21,359 nucleotides of DNA. Source: DASRAJ01 sp039920305. GTDB lineage: Bacteria > Bacteroidota > Bacteroidia > Chitinophagales > UBA10324. Of the stretch, positions 6,697 through 17,000 are shown piece after piece. The notes under the pieces were generated by a model. It was not told the origin of the DNA. It saw only the letters and a list, made by a program, of their open reading frames with translations, and made no database searches. The stretch covers positions 1 to 21,359 of the forward strand of contig JBDSEA010000025.1 of NCBI GenBank assembly GCA_039920305.1. The letters run 5' to 3'. The first letter of the stretch is position 1. Every line of letters begins with the position of its first letter. The translations under genes were made by a program, and so were the position numbers.

Positions 6697-9600
6697 ATGA
6701 AGCAATTAATTGGATTATTTATTTCAGTACTTGTATTTTCTTTCTGTGCCAGGGCTCAAACCGTTCCGGGCGTTGAATGGGAGAAATGTCTTTCGAATAC
6801 CACAATTCGATCTGCAGTTACCATATCGGGTAATGCCTTTACTATTGCTGGTGAATCTAAGGGCTGTGATGATTCTTCACAGATTGAGTTGAAAACATAT
6901 AATAAGGAGGGTAGCCTGTTGTGGGAAAAGGTTTTTGTTCCTTCAGTTTCAGAAAATAATCACATCTTTTCCCTCTCCAAAACTGATGACCATGGTTATT
7001 TAATTGCAGGAAGCATCGATTCTTTTGCAAACAATTTTAACTGGCTGTTAAAAACCGATAGCTCCGGCATTATTCAATGGCAAAAACAATTTTTCTTTTG
7101 TGATACTGCCCGCGTGCTGTTTGGCAAAGCAATTCAGCTTGAAAATGGTAATATTCTTTACCTCACTGATGTATATCTCTCACGCAGGGATGTACAATTA
7201 ATGATGCTTGATTCAAATGGAAATATATTGTGGACGAAAGCATGGGGAGGCTCCCTTTTTGATTACGCAGGGGATGTGGTTGAGGCGGATGATAATGGAT
7301 TTTTGATTGCGGCATACACAAATTCAACTGATGGAGATATTACCGGAAATAAAGGGGCAAAGGATATCTGGATAATTAAGCTTACCAGCGATGGTGATCT
7401 CGTTTGGGAAAAATGCTACGGAGGTAATTTCAACGAAGAATCACGATCTGTCCTGAAACTTAGTGACGGGTATTTGGTGGGGGGAATGAGTGAATCAATA
7501 AATGCTGATGTTTCCGGACACCATGGAAGCAGCACCTACTATGATTTATGGGTTTTTAAGATTGACCTTAATGGTAGTTTGATCTGGAATAAATCCTTCG
7601 GGGGTATTAATAATGAATACGCAGCGCAAATGATTCCACTTAATGATGGAAATTTTTTAATCACAGGTTCATCTTATTCTTCTGATAATAATATAATAGA
7701 TCACCACAAAAGCGCTGTTTTTAGTGACCAATGGACCATCAAATTCAAGGGCGACGGAACAATAATCTGGCAAAAAAGTACAGGGGGCAGTGGTGACGAC
7801 TGGAGTAATTGTGCCACTGCACTTGACTCAGGGGAGGTGATCATAGCGGGAGCATCACTGTCCAATGATGGTGATCATCATAATGGATGCTTCGATAATG
7901 ATTGTAAACCTGTTGAAGGTGGCTGGCTCGTAAAGCTTAATGAAGATTGTCCCTCCTTTCCTACTGCAATCTTCACCTTTTCGCAGTATGGTCAGGATTT
8001 CACATTTATTAATTTGTCCTACGATGCCATAAGCTATAGCTGGGATTTTGGAGATGGTTATATCAGCAATGATACCAGCCCTTCTCATACCTATCTATTT
8101 ACCGGTCAGTATAATGTTTGCCTTACAGCACATGACAGCTGTGCCTCAGATATATTTTGCATTTCGGTTTCAACGTGTTCAACCATTCCCATAGCATCTT
8201 TCGGTGTTGCATATCCCGATGGAGTAAATATTTATTTTACTGATAGCTCTTCCAATGCCATTTCATGGAACTGGGATTTTGGCGATGGTAATTCTGATAT
8301 AAGTCAAAATCCCATACATACCTATGCTCAAAATGGCACCTATAGTGTCACGCTAACAATTCAGGATTCATGTGGAAACACCAGCTCCCAGATTCAGACC
8401 GTAAATACCTGCAATGGATTCAATACCGATTTCAATTATACCGTAAGCGGGGACATTGTTTCTTTTTCAGATTCAACCAGCGGATTGCCATCAACATGGA
8501 GCTGGGATTTTGGAGACGGAAATTTTTCATCATCGCAAAATCCACAGCATACCTATCTGATGAATGGGACGTACCTAGTTTGCCTTACTGCAGCTTCTAT
8601 TGGATGTCCTTCCCAAACTATTTGTGAAAGTGTTTACGTTTGCATACCTCCGGCGATTGATTCATTTTCATTTATAGCTGCGGCGCTCTTCATTTCCTTC
8701 TACGATTCTTCTGAAAGTGCCACTTCCTGGGAATGGAATTTTGGGGATGGCAGTTTTTCTACAGAACAAAATCCGCAGCATACTTATTTGCTGGAAGGAG
8801 TTTATGATGTCTGTGAAATAGTTTCCAACAATTGCATGAGTGATACAATTTGTGAAACGCTGGTAATTGGATGCCCTTCTGTACAGGCCCTTTTTGGATA
8901 TATAACTGATAATCTTTCAGTCTCTTTTTCTGATCTGTCAGTTAACAGCACCGTATGGGAATGGGATTTCGGTGACGGAAGTTTTTCAACCGATCAAAAT
9001 CCCGTGCATGTTTTTGCAATGGCAGGTGATTACAATGTTTGCCTGATTGCGGGAGATGGATGCGCATCAGATACTTTCTGCTCAATAATTCATGCCGGAT
9101 GCTTGCCGGCAAATGCATCGTTTGCTTATTCGGCTTTCTACCTTGATGTTTCATTCACCGGTCAATCTGATAATGCAGCACAATGGGTGTGGGATTTTGG
9201 TGATGGTGATTCGTCTTCGCTGGAAAATCCATCGCATCAGTATCCTTCTGCGGGCACTTATCATGTTTGTCTTATTGCAGGAAACAATTGCAGCAGTGAC
9301 ACATTTTGCCAGGATGTGATCGTGGAATGCGGCGGCCCGTTCAGCGCGGCCTTTACCTGGTCACAGTCCAATGATACAGTGTCGTTCTTTGATCAATCCG
9401 TAAACTCTATTCAGTGGCAATGGGATTTTGGAGATGGAAGCTTTGCTTTTGAGCAAAATCCTGTTCACAACTTCAATGCAACCGGAACCTATTTCATTTG
9501 TCTTATTGCTTTTGATGGCTGTACTGCTGATACTGCCTGCGATTCTGTATTCATTATCGCAGATGCTTTACCGGTAATTGAAGAAGAAAATTTTTACCTC

Positions 9601-9843
9601 GATATTTTCCCGAATCCACTAAATGTTTCCGGAACCATTTCATTTTCCATTCCTCAAACTTCTGTAGTCTGCATCACGCTTTACGATATCACGGGAAAGG
9701 TAACTGCAGAAATAATAAAGGAAAAGCTTATCAATGGAAACTATTCGTGTAAGCTATCTATTGAAAACCTTTCTGCCGGAAGTTATTTTCTTAAACTAAA
9801 AAGTGAACAGGAAACTGCGGTGAGAAAAATTATTATTCAGTGA
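6697..9843 (+). CDS. Paralogous secreted PKD-repeat protein with T9SS sorting domain
   Basis: A 1048-residue paralogue of the preceding gene product with the same layout. It has a signal peptide (residues 1-21, cleavage near C-A-R-A-Q). Seven N-terminal repeats of the W-x-K ... type lie at about 27-415; the first three are much degraded and lack the G-G-S motif. Seven PKD domains follow, with F-G-D-G cores at F451, 528, 605, 682, 758, 834 and 911 (spacing 76-77). A T9SS type A sorting domain runs from F-P-N-P-L near residue 970 to the end. PKD domains 4, 5 and 6 keep the C-x6-C-x5-C-x6-C pattern; domain 2 has lost most cysteines. It is likely exported and surface-bound or released; substrate unknown. 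The two genes probably arose by tandem duplication followed by considerable divergence. Confidence 0.92.
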   Translation: MKQLIGLFISVLVFSFCARAQTVPGVEWEKCLSNTTIRSAVTISGNAFTIAGESKGCDDSSQIELKTYNKEGSLLWEKVFVPSVSENNHIFSLSKTDDHGYLIAGSIDSFANNFNWLLKTDSSGIIQWQKQFFFCDTARVLFGKAIQLENGNILYLTDVYLSRRDVQLMMLDSNGNILWTKAWGGSLFDYAGDVVEADDNGFLIAAYTNSTDGDITGNKGAKDIWIIKLTSDGDLVWEKCYGGNFNEESRSVLKLSDGYLVGGMSESINADVSGHHGSSTYYDLWVFKIDLNGSLIWNKSFGGINNEYAAQMIPLNDGNFLITGSSYSSDNNIIDHHKSAVFSDQWTIKFKGDGTIIWQKSTGGSGDDWSNCATALDSGEVIIAGASLSNDGDHHNGCFDNDCKPVEGGWLVKLNEDCPSFPTAIFTFSQYGQDFTFINLSYDAISYSWDFGDGYISNDTSPSHTYLFTGQYNVCLTAHDSCASDIFCISVSTCSTIPIASFGVAYPDGVNIYFTDSSSNAISWNWDFGDGNSDISQNPIHTYAQNGTYSVTLTIQDSCGNTSSQIQTVNTCNGFNTDFNYTVSGDIVSFSDSTSGLPSTWSWDFGDGNFSSSQNPQHTYLMNGTYLVCLTAASIGCPSQTICESVYVCIPPAIDSFSFIAAALFISFYDSSESATSWEWNFGDGSFSTEQNPQHTYLLEGVYDVCEIVSNNCMSDTICETLVIGCPSVQALFGYITDNLSVSFSDLSVNSTVWEWDFGDGSFSTDQNPVHVFAMAGDYNVCLIAGDGCASDTFCSIIHAGCLPANASFAYSAFYLDVSFTGQSDNAAQWVWDFGDGDSSSLENPSHQYPSAGTYHVCLIAGNNCSSDTFCQDVIVECGGPFSAAFTWSQSNDTVSFFDQSVNSIQWQWDFGDGSFAFEQNPVHNFNATGTYFICLIAFDGCTADTACDSVFIIADALPVIEEENFYLDIFPNPLNVSGTISFSIPQTSVVCITLYDITGKVTAEIIKEKLINGNYSCKLSIENLSAGSYFLKLKSEQETAVRKIIIQ

Positions 9844-9961
9844 GTAAATCATAAAGTGCCTAGGCCATTATTTGGTTATACGCTGAAAGTATTATTATTC
9901 CCGGATATTGTGAATCCTGATTTTAAGAAGGTATATAGTTCCTGATTCAAGAAATAATTTA

Positions 9962-9994
9962 ATTGCTTCTCTGTATAATGCAATTGTACTTTTG
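9962..9994 (+). promoter_or_regulatory. Candidate Bacteroidota-type promoter for tatC
   Basis: TACTTTTG (9987-9994) matches the Bacteroidota -7 element TAnnTTTG. ATTG (9962-9965) lies 21 bases upstream, in the range expected for the -33 TTG element. Transcription would start near 10001, leaving a short leader before the proposed TTG start at 10029. The call rests on motif matching only. Confidence 0.4.
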
Positions 9995-10028
9995 AAGGCA
10001 ATTGTAATTCATCATTCATTTATTTTAA

Positions 10029-10895
10029 TTGGGTTTTCTCGATTTATTTATCAAGAGGCGAGATAGTAAGGGTGCCGAAATGTCCTTTCTTGAGCATCTT
10101 GAAGAATTACGGTGGCACATCTTCCGGTCGCTCGTTGCCATATTTATTTTTGCAATTGCGCTATTCCTGAATAAAAGCTTTCTATTCGATTCAATCATTT
10201 TAGCACCAAAGCATCCGGAGTTCTGGACATATAAAGCCATGTGCCGACTTAGCGACCTGCTGCATTTGCCAGGGCTTTGCTTCAATGATTTCAATTTCAG
10301 CATCACCAATATTGATCTGTCGGCGCAATTCATGATGCACATCAAAACATCATTCACTCTGGGATTTATGTTTGCATTTCCCTATGTTTTGTGGGAGTTC
10401 TGGCGATTCATTAACCCTGCCCTTCACGATAAAGAAAAGAGCGCTGCATCAGGAGTTGTTCTTGCAGGATCGCTTTTGTTTTATACCGGTGTTTTATTCG
10501 GGTATTATTTTATTGTTCCCTTCACCGTGGTTTTTCTTGGTACCTACCAGGTGAGTGCAGAAGTTACGAATCAGATCAATTTATCATCTTACATTGAAAC
10601 GGTCACCGGGCTCGGATTCGCCTGTGGATTACTGTTTGAATTTCCGCTGGTAATTTATTTCCTTGCTAAAATTGGTTTTGCAACTCATGAATTCTTGAGC
10701 CAGTACAGGAAGGTTGCTGTAGTCATCATACTTCTTGTTTCAGCCATTATTACTCCTTCTCCTGATATGTTCAGTCAAACGCTTGTAGCTATACCACTTT
10801 ATGGCTTGTTCGAATTAGGAATTTTAATCTCAAGGCGGGTAAGTAACAAAAGAGTGAAGAAAAGATTAAAGGAAGAAGAATCCCTCGTCAGGTGA
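10029..10895 (+). CDS. tatC: Sec-independent protein translocase subunit TatC
   Basis: TatC is the multi-spanning inner-membrane receptor that recognises twin-arginine signal peptides and recruits TatA. The family signature M-S-F-L-E-H-L-E-E-L-R-W-H-I-F-R-S is present at the N-terminus, followed by about six hydrophobic segments. F-P-Y-V-L-W-E-F-W-R-F-I-x-P-A-L and the late S-A-I-I-T-P-S-P-D segment are typical. The first periplasmic loop (about residues 50-110) is long, as in other Bacteroidota. Start choice: TTG at 10029 lies directly after an in-frame stop and gives 288 residues with a basic cytoplasmic lead; the first ATG, at 10080, gives 271 residues beginning exactly at the signature. 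Bacteroidota homologues often have a lead before the signature, so the longer form is kept, but the ATG is a real alternative. No tatA is adjacent. Confidence 0.95.
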   Translation: MGFLDLFIKRRDSKGAEMSFLEHLEELRWHIFRSLVAIFIFAIALFLNKSFLFDSIILAPKHPEFWTYKAMCRLSDLLHLPGLCFNDFNFSITNIDLSAQFMMHIKTSFTLGFMFAFPYVLWEFWRFINPALHDKEKSAASGVVLAGSLLFYTGVLFGYYFIVPFTVVFLGTYQVSAEVTNQINLSSYIETVTGLGFACGLLFEFPLVIYFLAKIGFATHEFLSQYRKVAVVIILLVSAIITPSPDMFSQTLVAIPLYGLFELGILISRRVSNKRVKKRLKEEESLVR

Positions 10896-12989
10896 TCAGT
10901 GGCTGTTAAGGAATTCTTTTGCTCTGGCAGAATCACCGAGCATCCGGTAGGTAATTCCGGCATTGTAACGCGCCTGAGGATTTGAAGGATCCGATGTAAG
11001 TATTTTTTGAAAAATTTTGAGAGCTTTGTCATACTCCATCAAGGCTGCGTAGCTGTTGCCAAGATTCTCAAGTGCAATTTCAAACTGAGAATCAACTTCC
11101 AGTGCCTTTTCATACCATTTGATTGCTTCATTATAATTCTGCATGTATGCATAAGTATTCCCGAGATTGTAATATGCCTCTATAGTTTCGGGTTTAATCT
11201 CAATCGCTTTGTGGAGATTTGTGATTGCAGAATCATACATTTTAATCCGTGATTGAAACATGCCCAGGTTATTGTAAGCATCGAAGGAAGTATCGTTCCT
11301 GATCATTACGCTATCGAACATAGCAAATGACTTTTTGTAATCTTTTGTTTCGCCGTAAGCAATGCCGGCCCCCAGAAACTGATCTGCTTTTGTTTTTGAA
11401 GTATGAGCGAACCCGTTCTCAAAAGCGGCCACTGCACTTTTAAATTTCTCAGCATCGTTGTAAGCGAATCCAAGATGAAACCACCCCTCTCCGTATTCCG
11501 GAAGAATAGAGGTGGCGATGTCAAGTTCTTGGATTGCCTGTTGAACCCATTCTTTTTTTCTTTTGTCATCTTTTTCGTTCTCAGCTTTTTCAAAGAGCAG
11601 TGTGCTTCCCAGTGCAAAGCGAATGCGTGCGCTGTTTGGATTCACCCTGACATCATGCTGCAGCAGTGTATAATTATTTTGCCAGTCAAGGTTGCGGCTG
11701 TAGGTTCTTGCTGAAAAAATGATCAAGACGATTGTAAACAGAATGATCATGCCGCGGTTTTTAGCGAGTAGATCCCTGATACCGTTGTATGCCATTCCTT
11801 TCTTCTCTGCTTTAAAAATTTTTGAAACTGCAAATACGATCGCAATACAAAATCCCAGGGAAGGAATGTATAGAAAACGCTCGGCAAAAGTGGATTCTAT
11901 GAGAATGAAGACATTGGAGACAATTGCTATGGTAATTGCAAAAAACAAGATGCCGAAAGCAATAGCTTTTTTTTTCTTTAATCCCCTGAATGCAATAATT
12001 CCCAGCCCTAAAATGATAAGGAGTGAAAACCAGGTTTCTGTATCAGAAAATGAGTGCAGCGGAATGGTATTGTAGGAATAATCATAGCTGAGCGTGTATG
12101 GAAAAACAAGCAGAAAAATGTATTTACCAAGAAGGAAAATTGCAGTCGCTTCCCTGCTGAGCCAGTCCCCTGCAACAAGAGAATTATTGATCAATTCAAC
12201 AGATGAAAAATAAGTAGCATCCATCAACACAAAAGCCCGTAAAGAGAAATAAATTACTAAGGGTATGATGAGGGAAACTGAAACCGCAATCCATTCATTT
12301 CTCTTAGTCGGGGCAAAGAAATACAACATCAGCGGTGCTGCAACAATGATCGTTACTGCTGTTTCCTTCGATAGAAGTGCGAGCAAATAGCAGAAGGCAG
12401 CGAGAATAAAATTCCGGATCACATGGACTTCGATAAGCCTTAAAACAAAAAACAGGGTGAGTATGGAAAATAAAAATGCCAGCAGCTCATCATTGCTTTT
12501 GACATTGGCAACGGCTTCAGTGTGCACGGGGTGTGCAATAAAAAGCATTGCGATAAGGAAGGGAAGAATAAGGTTCATCCCCTTTAGCAATTTTCGGAGA
12601 AGGACAAAAAGTATAACTGCAGTGATTGCATACAGCAACACGCTTACAAGATGAAAAAACAGGGGATTACCTTTAACAAGCTGCCATTCTACCGCAAATA
12701 ACAGTACGGACAAAGGACGATACAGATTTTCACTCCTGTCATAAAAACCAGCCCGGTAAGAGGAGGTTAATATCTCATAGACTCCGCTAATTCCCTCCTT
12801 GGTAAGCTTGTTTTTTGAGATCACCGTATCATCATCCACTGTGAATTCTGCTGTTAACGTATTGAGGTAAAGTGCAAATGCAAACACGCCGCATACAATC
12901 ATCAGCAAGCGTGTAAGTGCAGGATGTGAGGAAGATGAAACAAACTTTTTTGCATCAGGCGGAAGTACAGTATTTTTCTTCTTACTCAT
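10896..12989 (-). CDS. Multi-spanning membrane protein with C-terminal TPR repeats (TMTC-like, putative GT-C glycosyltransferase)
   Basis: A 697-residue protein. After a basic cytoplasmic start and a first membrane helix (about 27-45) comes F-T-V-D-D-D-T (residues 49-55), an acidic motif in the first extracytoplasmic loop like the one in GT-C glycosyltransferases (protein O-mannosyltransferase/TMTC type). About ten hydrophobic segments follow up to about residue 430. The remaining 240 residues are tetratricopeptide repeats, including Y-Y-N-L-G-N-T-Y-A-Y-M and A-I-K-W-Y-E-K-A-L-E-V-D, about six units. Likely a polyprenyl-phosphate-sugar-dependent glycosyltransferase with a protein-interaction tail; the acceptor is unknown and activity is inferred from the motif. 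It converges on tatC: the two stop codons abut with no base between them. Upstream (12990-13268) nothing recognisable is seen. Confidence 0.82.
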   Translation of the reverse strand: MSKKKNTVLPPDAKKFVSSSSHPALTRLLMIVCGVFAFALYLNTLTAEFTVDDDTVISKNKLTKEGISGVYEILTSSYRAGFYDRSENLYRPLSVLLFAVEWQLVKGNPLFFHLVSVLLYAITAVILFVLLRKLLKGMNLILPFLIAMLFIAHPVHTEAVANVKSNDELLAFLFSILTLFFVLRLIEVHVIRNFILAAFCYLLALLSKETAVTIIVAAPLMLYFFAPTKRNEWIAVSVSLIIPLVIYFSLRAFVLMDATYFSSVELINNSLVAGDWLSREATAIFLLGKYIFLLVFPYTLSYDYSYNTIPLHSFSDTETWFSLLIILGLGIIAFRGLKKKKAIAFGILFFAITIAIVSNVFILIESTFAERFLYIPSLGFCIAIVFAVSKIFKAEKKGMAYNGIRDLLAKNRGMIILFTIVLIIFSARTYSRNLDWQNNYTLLQHDVRVNPNSARIRFALGSTLLFEKAENEKDDKRKKEWVQQAIQELDIATSILPEYGEGWFHLGFAYNDAEKFKSAVAAFENGFAHTSKTKADQFLGAGIAYGETKDYKKSFAMFDSVMIRNDTSFDAYNNLGMFQSRIKMYDSAITNLHKAIEIKPETIEAYYNLGNTYAYMQNYNEAIKWYEKALEVDSQFEIALENLGNSYAALMEYDKALKIFQKILTSDPSNPQARYNAGITYRMLGDSARAKEFLNSH

Positions 12990-13268
12990 GATTGAAAGGT
13001 AGCAAGAGAACTGAATTAGACAGGAAAATAATTCGCATTGTGGAGGTTAATCTAAGTCTGCCATTGGAATTTCAGATGCGCGGTGATTAAGGGTAGAAAC
13101 CTTAGCCCTCTGCAAAGAGAAAGTGGAAGAACCAAAAGAGTTGACCCTGTCTCTGCTTTGGCATCCGCCTCTGAGAAGTGCGGTTGGAAACAGCATTTTT
13201 GATTTTTATTTTCGAATAGATAATTGCCATCAGGTTAATTCTTAAATTAAAGTTAGTTCCCTGCTTAC

Positions 13269-13943
13269 CTATCTTGTTTTTTTCATTCTGTTTTCACTTT
13301 CATATTCTTTTATAAATGGATTCAGCCTTTTCTCCTCTCCAATAGTTGTGGCAGGACCATGTCCGCTATAAACCCTGATATCATCGCTGAGTATCAGTAG
13401 CTTATTGAAAATGCTTTTCATTAGTGTTTCATAATCACCGCCCGGCAAGTCAAATCTGCCGATGCTGTTTCGAAAAAGCACATCGCCACTGATAATGATG
13501 TTACCGGCCTGATTGTAGAAGCAAACACTTCCCGGAGAATGACCCGGCGCTTCCAGAACCTTGAACGTTGAACTTCCGAATGAAATGATCTCACCTTCAG
13601 CAATAAAGCGATCGGGTTGGGGTGAGGTTTCAACAAATAGACCATACATGGATGCAGTTGCCTGCGCTGCATTCAACAAGTACAAATCTGCCTGATGTGC
13701 ATACAGGGGGATCTGATAATTTTCCTTCACCCATTTATTTCCAGTGATATGATCAATATGACAATGAGTGTTGAGGAGAAGCTTTGGATTTAAATTATTT
13801 CCGGTAATAAATTTTTTCAAATCTTCCCTTTCATTTGCATAATAGCATCCCGGATCAATAATGACACAATCCCTTGTTTCATCCCAGAGAATATATGTGT
13901 TTTCCAAAAAGTCATTAAAGACAAATTGATGTATCTGAGTCAT
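13269..13943 (-). CDS. Metallo-beta-lactamase-fold hydrolase (glyoxalase II-like)
   Basis: A 224-residue cytosolic hydrolase of the MBL superfamily. The metal-binding signature T-H-C-H-I-D-H gives H60, H62, D64 and H65. Further ligands are H135 (A-P-G-H-S-P-G-S), D154 (I-S-G-D-V-L-F) and H195 (Y-S-G-H-G-P-A-T-T), so the full dinuclear site is intact. The D-V-L-F-R-N-S-I-G-R-x-D-L-P-G-G-D stretch is typical of the YcbL/glyoxalase-II-like branch acting on thioesters such as S-lactoylglutathione; the true substrate cannot be read from sequence. The length suits this short branch, which lacks the helical C-terminal domain of classical GloB. It is transcribed away from the next gene, with 95 bases between the two starts. 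Confidence 0.9.
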   Translation of the reverse strand: MTQIHQFVFNDFLENTYILWDETRDCVIIDPGCYYANEREDLKKFITGNNLNPKLLLNTHCHIDHITGNKWVKENYQIPLYAHQADLYLLNAAQATASMYGLFVETSPQPDRFIAEGEIISFGSSTFKVLEAPGHSPGSVCFYNQAGNIIISGDVLFRNSIGRFDLPGGDYETLMKSIFNKLLILSDDIRVYSGHGPATTIGEEKRLNPFIKEYESENRMKKTR

Positions 13944-14004
13944 AGTGTCGTCAATTTTTTGAAACCTTTACGGTGAAAAAAAGCTACTGTTGAATCAAAA
14001 GTTT

Positions 14005-14012
14005 TAATTTCG
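14005..14012 (+). promoter_or_regulatory. Possible -7 promoter element
   Basis: TAATTTCG differs from the Bacteroidota TAnnTTTG element at one base and lies 26 bases before the ATG at 14039. The same octamer occurs 36 bases before the ATG of the gene at 3372 (3328-3335). No well-spaced TTG element is visible for either, so this is tentative. Confidence 0.25.
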
Positions 14013-14038
14013 AAAAACATCAATCAGTATTTGAACAG

Positions 14039-17000
14039 ATGAAGTGCTTCAAAGTTATTTTAATCCTTCTTGTCATCAATGCCGGAAAGTTACTGGCCCA
14101 GGGTCAGTCACCGGAGCAGTTGTTCGGACAAAACCGTGTGCAGTACAAGGACTTCACGTGGTCGTTTTATGAGACTGACCGGTTCGCTGTTTATTTCTAT
14201 CTCGGTGGTCAGGATCTGGGCAAGTTCACTATTGTGGATGCAGCAAAAGAATTAGATGACCTCGAAGAGAAATTAGAATACCGGATGAATGACCGGATTG
14301 AAATTCTGGTTTATAACAATCTTGACGACCTGAAACAATCCAATATCGGCTACGGGGTTGAAATTAATAATACCGGCGGGCTAACAAAGATAATAGGGGA
14401 TAAGATGTTTATCTATTTCAATGGCAGCCATGTTCATTTGCGCGAGCAGATCCGCGAAGGCATATCAGGAATTTTTTTACAAAACATGCTTTTCGGTGGA
14501 AGCATTGGAGAGGCGGTGCAAAACGCAGTGCTCCTCAAAATGCCGGCGTGGTTCAAGGATGGGTTGACGGCGTATATGAGTAATAACTGGAGCACTGCAA
14601 ATGATAATGAGCTTCGTGATGGAATCCTTAGCGGGAAATACAGGAAACTTAATAAGCTCACAGGTGAAGATGCCCGTTTTGCCGGGCAGGCTGTGTGGCA
14701 TTATATTGCCCTGAAGTATGGCGCGCCTGCTATCCCCAATCTACTCTATCTTATCCGGATCAACCGCAGCATGGAGAGCGGTTTCAACTTTGTATTCGGC
14801 AAGTCAGTAAAAAAATTTCTGGCTGATTTCAACAGCTATTATCAAAAGCAATTTTCAGAGGATGAAAAGCTGCGGCAATTTCCGGATGACCGTGATCTTG
14901 TTAAGATCAGGCAGCATTCACCACAGGTGATCAATGAGCTTCGCATCAATACTGATGCAACTGCAATTGCTTTTGTAAAAAACAATCTTGGTAAATACAA
15001 AGTTTGTTACCGTGACCTTGAGAATGGAAAAAATAAAACCCTGCTGAAGCGCAGCTTTAAAAACATTACCCAGCCAATTGATTATGCCCAGCCCCAGCTT
15101 GCGTTTAGTCCTTCCGGAAAGGAGCTCACTGTAACTTACATGAAGAAGAATAAAGCACGCCTGATCACGTACAATATCGGGGATCATTCAAAAGAAAAGC
15201 GCAATATTCTAAGCTTTCAGAAGATATTTTCGATCAATTACACTGATGCAAATACACTTGTGCTGAGTGCAGAAAACAAAGGGCAGTCGGACATTTACCT
15301 CTTCAATATACGTTCGTCCAAACTCGAACAAATCACCAATGATTATTACGATGATCTGAACCCTCAATACATCAGGCTTCCGGCAAGGCAGGGAATATTG
15401 TTTATTTCGAACAGAATTTCTGACACCCTGCGGACACTATCAACGGATACAACGAGGCCCATTGGTAACTACAATTTGTTTTTCTATAATCTGAAAAAGA
15501 AAACAAAAACAGTATTGCCTGTAACCCATACTGCATTCGCTAATGAAAGCTTTCCGTCAGGCTTCAGCCGAGATTACTTTTCTTTTCTTACTGATGATAA
15601 TGGAATCGCCAACACTAACACAGGCTACATTGATAGTGTGTTCGATCATTTCGACCATTACTATTTCTTTTCTGATTCAACGGTAGTGAATCCTGTGTAC
15701 AATATGGATTCATTGGTTGCAGTAAATCAGCTACTGCCGGATTCAACCCTCAAAGTTCCGGTGTACCGCGATACAGCAATTACATATCCGCTAACCAATT
15801 ATAAGCGTTCCGTTCTTGAACAGGACGCCGCATTAAGGGCAGGTAAGATGGCACAGCTGATACTGCACAATGGCAAGTATGAAATTTACATTACAAGTTT
15901 AAAAAAGGATAGTAATCACGCTGCAGCATCGCCGCCGGCGCTAACAGATTATGCAAAAACTGTTTTTACAAAGCTTGAGTCTTCTTCCACCATTCAGGTA
16001 GAATCTCAGAAAAACAATCTGCAGCCTGCAACATTGTCCGGAGACAGCTCAAGAGCTGATACAGCACATACCGAAAGCTATTTTTTCCAGAGCGATTTTT
16101 CATTCAATCCTGCTTCCAAACAGGCGCAGGATACCACCATCCTGAAGGTGAAAAAGACGCCGCCGTTTCGTTTTTCCCGTATTCTCCCATACGCAGTTAA
16201 ATTTTCAACGGCGTATGTGGTAACCCAGCTCGACAACAGCCTGATAGTAACCCGTTACCAGCCCTTTGGAAGTTTTGGCGGGCAGTTCGAGAATCCTGAT
16301 CTGAATGTTTTTTTTAATCTCAGCATCACTGATCTCATGGAAGATTACCGTATCACAGGGGGCTTTCGGCTCCCTACAGCTTTTAACGGCACTGAATATT
16401 TCATGACCTTTGAAAACCTAAAAACCAGGCTTGATAAAAAATTTACTGCATACAGGAAGTCTACCACGCTGAGCTATGATTTTACCGGTGCCAATCCCTC
16501 CTGGTATCTTCCCGTGAATGCAAAAGTTCGAACCTATGTAGCAGATGCTACGATTCGGTATCCTTTTGACTTCACAAGGAGCATCAGGGCAAGTCTTGCC
16601 TACCGGAATGACCTCACTAATTTTTTAGCTACTGACAGCTTTTCTCTCGGGCTTGCTCAGCAATCAAACCACTGGATCTCATCACGCCTTGAATATGTAT
16701 TTGATAACACGATGAAGATTCAAACCAATATTTATGATGGGCTGAGGTATAAGATTTATTTCGACGTGCAGCGACAGGTTGATCAGCAAAAAACTTTTGT
16801 GTTTGCAGCAGGAATTGATGTGCGCTATTATCTTAAGATACACCGCAACTTCATCTGGGCTACCAGGTTTAATGCAGCCAAATCGTGGGGCGATCAGAAG
16901 ATCATTTACTTCCTTGGCGGAATGGAAAACACATTTATTCCAAATCCGAATCAGACATTTATTACAGAAACACCGGTTAACTTCAGTGAGAATTACGCCT

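Noticed and set aside
9858..9865. GCCTAGGC palindrome after the second PKD-repeat gene
   Set aside because: Eight bases with no loop, no T-run and no repetition nearby; expected by chance.
11719..12075. Plus-strand open frame of 118 codons
   Set aside because: It lies opposite the membrane-helix part of the TPR/glycosyltransferase-like gene, whose hydrophobic segments and acidic motif are clearly real.
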